Positions 4,766 to 5,410 of a stretch of DNA of 5,410 bases are shown here, piece after piece. The DNA is taken from assembly GCA_013619005.1 (NCBI GenBank), contig JABXKY010000302.1, positions 1 to 5,410 of the forward strand, given 5' to 3'. This DNA comes from Candidatus Bathyarchaeota archaeon. Lineage in GTDB: Archaea > Thermoproteota > Bathyarchaeia > TCS64. Within the stretch, counting starts at the first letter, position 1. Every line of letters begins with the position of its first letter. The notes beneath the pieces were generated by a model. The model searched no databases, had not been told where the DNA came from, and saw only the letters and a list, made by a program, of their open reading frames with translations. Both the position numbers and the translations under genes were made by a program.

Positions 4766-5306
4766 GGCCTAGCCTCTCACCCAGATCGTATGCTTCCCGT
4801 TGTTTCTCAGGTATGTCTTCTATGGGGACATCCTTTCCCGTTTCCTTGTCGTATGTGCAGCACTCAAGGATGTGAAGGTCGATGTTGAAGTGGGGCGCTA
4901 TCCTCCTGAACATGTTGGCCGCTGACTCGTAGTGGTGCCTGTAAGTCATCAGAACCGCGAAAGTCTTGTCGCCAAAGCCCTCCCAAGCCAGCGCCTCCAT
5001 CCTGTCTTGAGCCAGCTTCATCTGTGCTGTGAGGTAGCCCCAGTACATGGGCGTCGCCCAGACGATGAGGTCCGATTTCGTATAGGCTGAGTAAACTTGC
5101 TGCATATCGTCATCGATCCTGCATTTGTGCTCCGGGGCTGCGGAGCACGCCAGGCACCCTTGGCATGGGGATATTTCCATCTCGTTGAGGTGGAAATGCG
5201 TGATCTCATGGGGCCCCGTTTGCTGGAGTCCTTCGAGAAAACGCTCGGTTAGGGTATCACTGTTCCCATTCTTCCTCGGGCTGCCATGGAGTACTGAGGC
5301 TCTCAC
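4746..5306 (-). CDS. Iron-sulfur flavoprotein (NADPH-dependent FMN reductase-like fold)
   Basis: From the GTG at 5306 this is a 186-residue flavodoxin-fold protein. ASVLHGSPRKNGNSD at 3-17 is the FMN phosphate loop. C48-X2-C51-X2-C54-X7-C62 matches the compact 4Fe-4S motif (CX2CX2CX4-7C) of archaeal Isf proteins. WATPMYWGYLTAQMK at 83-97 is the flavin-ring loop, followed by the usual DR (101-102). Isf proteins are small soluble electron carriers that bind FMN and a 4Fe-4S cluster, and members have been linked to oxygen or peroxide reduction. The physiological partner here is unknown. I chose GTG because the conserved fold starts two residues later and a TATA box at 5330-5337 would place transcription at this codon. 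The alternative ATG at 5348 adds 14 residues and overlaps the stop of the preceding partial gene, which would suit translational coupling. Confidence 0.9.
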   Translation of the reverse strand: MRASVLHGSPRKNGNSDTLTERFLEGLQQTGPHEITHFHLNEMEISPCQGCLACSAAPEHKCRIDDDMQQVYSAYTKSDLIVWATPMYWGYLTAQMKLAQDRMEALAWEGFGDKTFAVLMTYRHHYESAANMFRRIAPHFNIDLHILECCTYDKETGKDVPIEDIPEKQREAYDLGERLGLTSSSS

Positions 5307-5329
5307 AGTGATTCCTACCAGACTGGAGG

Positions 5330-5337
5330 CTATATTT
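5330..5337 (-). promoter_or_regulatory. TATA box for the iron-sulfur flavoprotein gene
   Basis: The minus strand reads AAATATAG. Its centre is about 27 bp before the GTG at 5306, so transcription would start on or next to that codon, giving a leaderless mRNA. The box lies just after the stop of the upstream partial gene. Confidence 0.55.
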
Positions 5338-5341
5338 CCTG

Positions 5342-5410
5342 TTACCATTTGATATTGAAGAGATAGTATCCAACATTAGAACCCCGGAAGCCCCAGTCAT
5401 GGTACCAGAA
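5342..5410 (-). CDS. C-terminal fragment of an unidentified protein (runs off the window)
   Basis: The minus-strand frame is open from the window edge to a TAA at 5344-5342 and gives 22 residues beginning FWYHDWGFRG and ending YYLFNIKW. The segment is strikingly rich in aromatic residues (11 of 22 are Phe, Trp, Tyr or His), which resembles the last strands of a beta-rich or extracytoplasmic domain more than random translation. The other minus-strand frames are less convincing and the plus strand has early stops. The stop overlaps the ATG alternative of the flavoprotein gene by 7 bp. With so little sequence I cannot name a family. Confidence 0.5.
   Translation of the reverse strand, partial: FWYHDWGFRGSNVGYYLFNIKW

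Noticed and set aside
1..5410. Mobile elements, CRISPR array, toxin-antitoxin or defence system
   Set aside because: No transposase, integrase, direct-repeat array, tRNA-derived attachment duplicate or nuclease motif was seen on either strand. The tRNA genes are intact and have no adjacent integrase.

Overview
The window looks like part of an archaeal chromosome of about 50-55% G+C. The evidence is TATA boxes placed 22-32 bp before gene starts (some with a BRE-like stretch), mRNAs that appear leaderless or nearly so, a long acidic SlyD-type FKBP with the extra C-terminal domain seen in archaeal FKBP26-like proteins, a geranylgeranyl-reductase-family flavoprotein, a CX2CX2CX7C iron-sulfur flavoprotein typical of methanogens and their relatives, and archaeal-style tRNA promoters. 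A euryarchaeote is likely. A Thermoplasmata- or methanogen-like lineage is my guess and is not shown by the sequence.

Layout. Positions 1-251 hold two divergent tRNA genes with encoded CCA: tRNA-Glu(UUC) on minus and a CAU-anticodon tRNA on plus. Each has its own TATA box in the 89-bp gap. Positions 256-1878 (minus) encode a membrane-anchored ABC1/UbiB-family atypical kinase whose stop lies 4 bp from the tRNA CCA end. A 114-bp divergent control region follows, with a spaced inverted repeat whose arms adjoin two TATA-like boxes. On plus come a stand-alone CheY-like receiver (1993-2364), a 150-bp intergenic stretch with a T-rich tract, a BRE/TATA element and a leader hairpin, then the FKBP isomerase (2515-3348) and, 14 bp on, the geranylgeranyl-reductase-family protein (3363-4565), probably co-transcribed. 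An unrecognised 52-residue protein (4607-4765) has its own TATA box and overlaps the 3' end of the minus-strand iron-sulfur flavoprotein (4746-5306) by 20 bp. The right edge (5342-5410, minus) appears to hold the C-terminus of another minus-strand gene.

How the genes may work together. FKBP and reductase form a likely two-gene unit. The ABC1 kinase and the reductase both belong to families acting on or around prenyl lipids, so a membrane isoprenoid-lipid theme is possible, but they are about 1.5 kb apart on opposite strands and the link is only an inference. The receiver has no histidine kinase or output gene nearby. No mobile element, CRISPR array or obvious defence system is present. This is mostly core archaeal sequence; the less explained items are the 52-residue protein, the divergent operator-like repeat, the Gly in the kinase Ala-rich loop, the highly polarised FKBP and a T-stem mismatch in the CAU tRNA.
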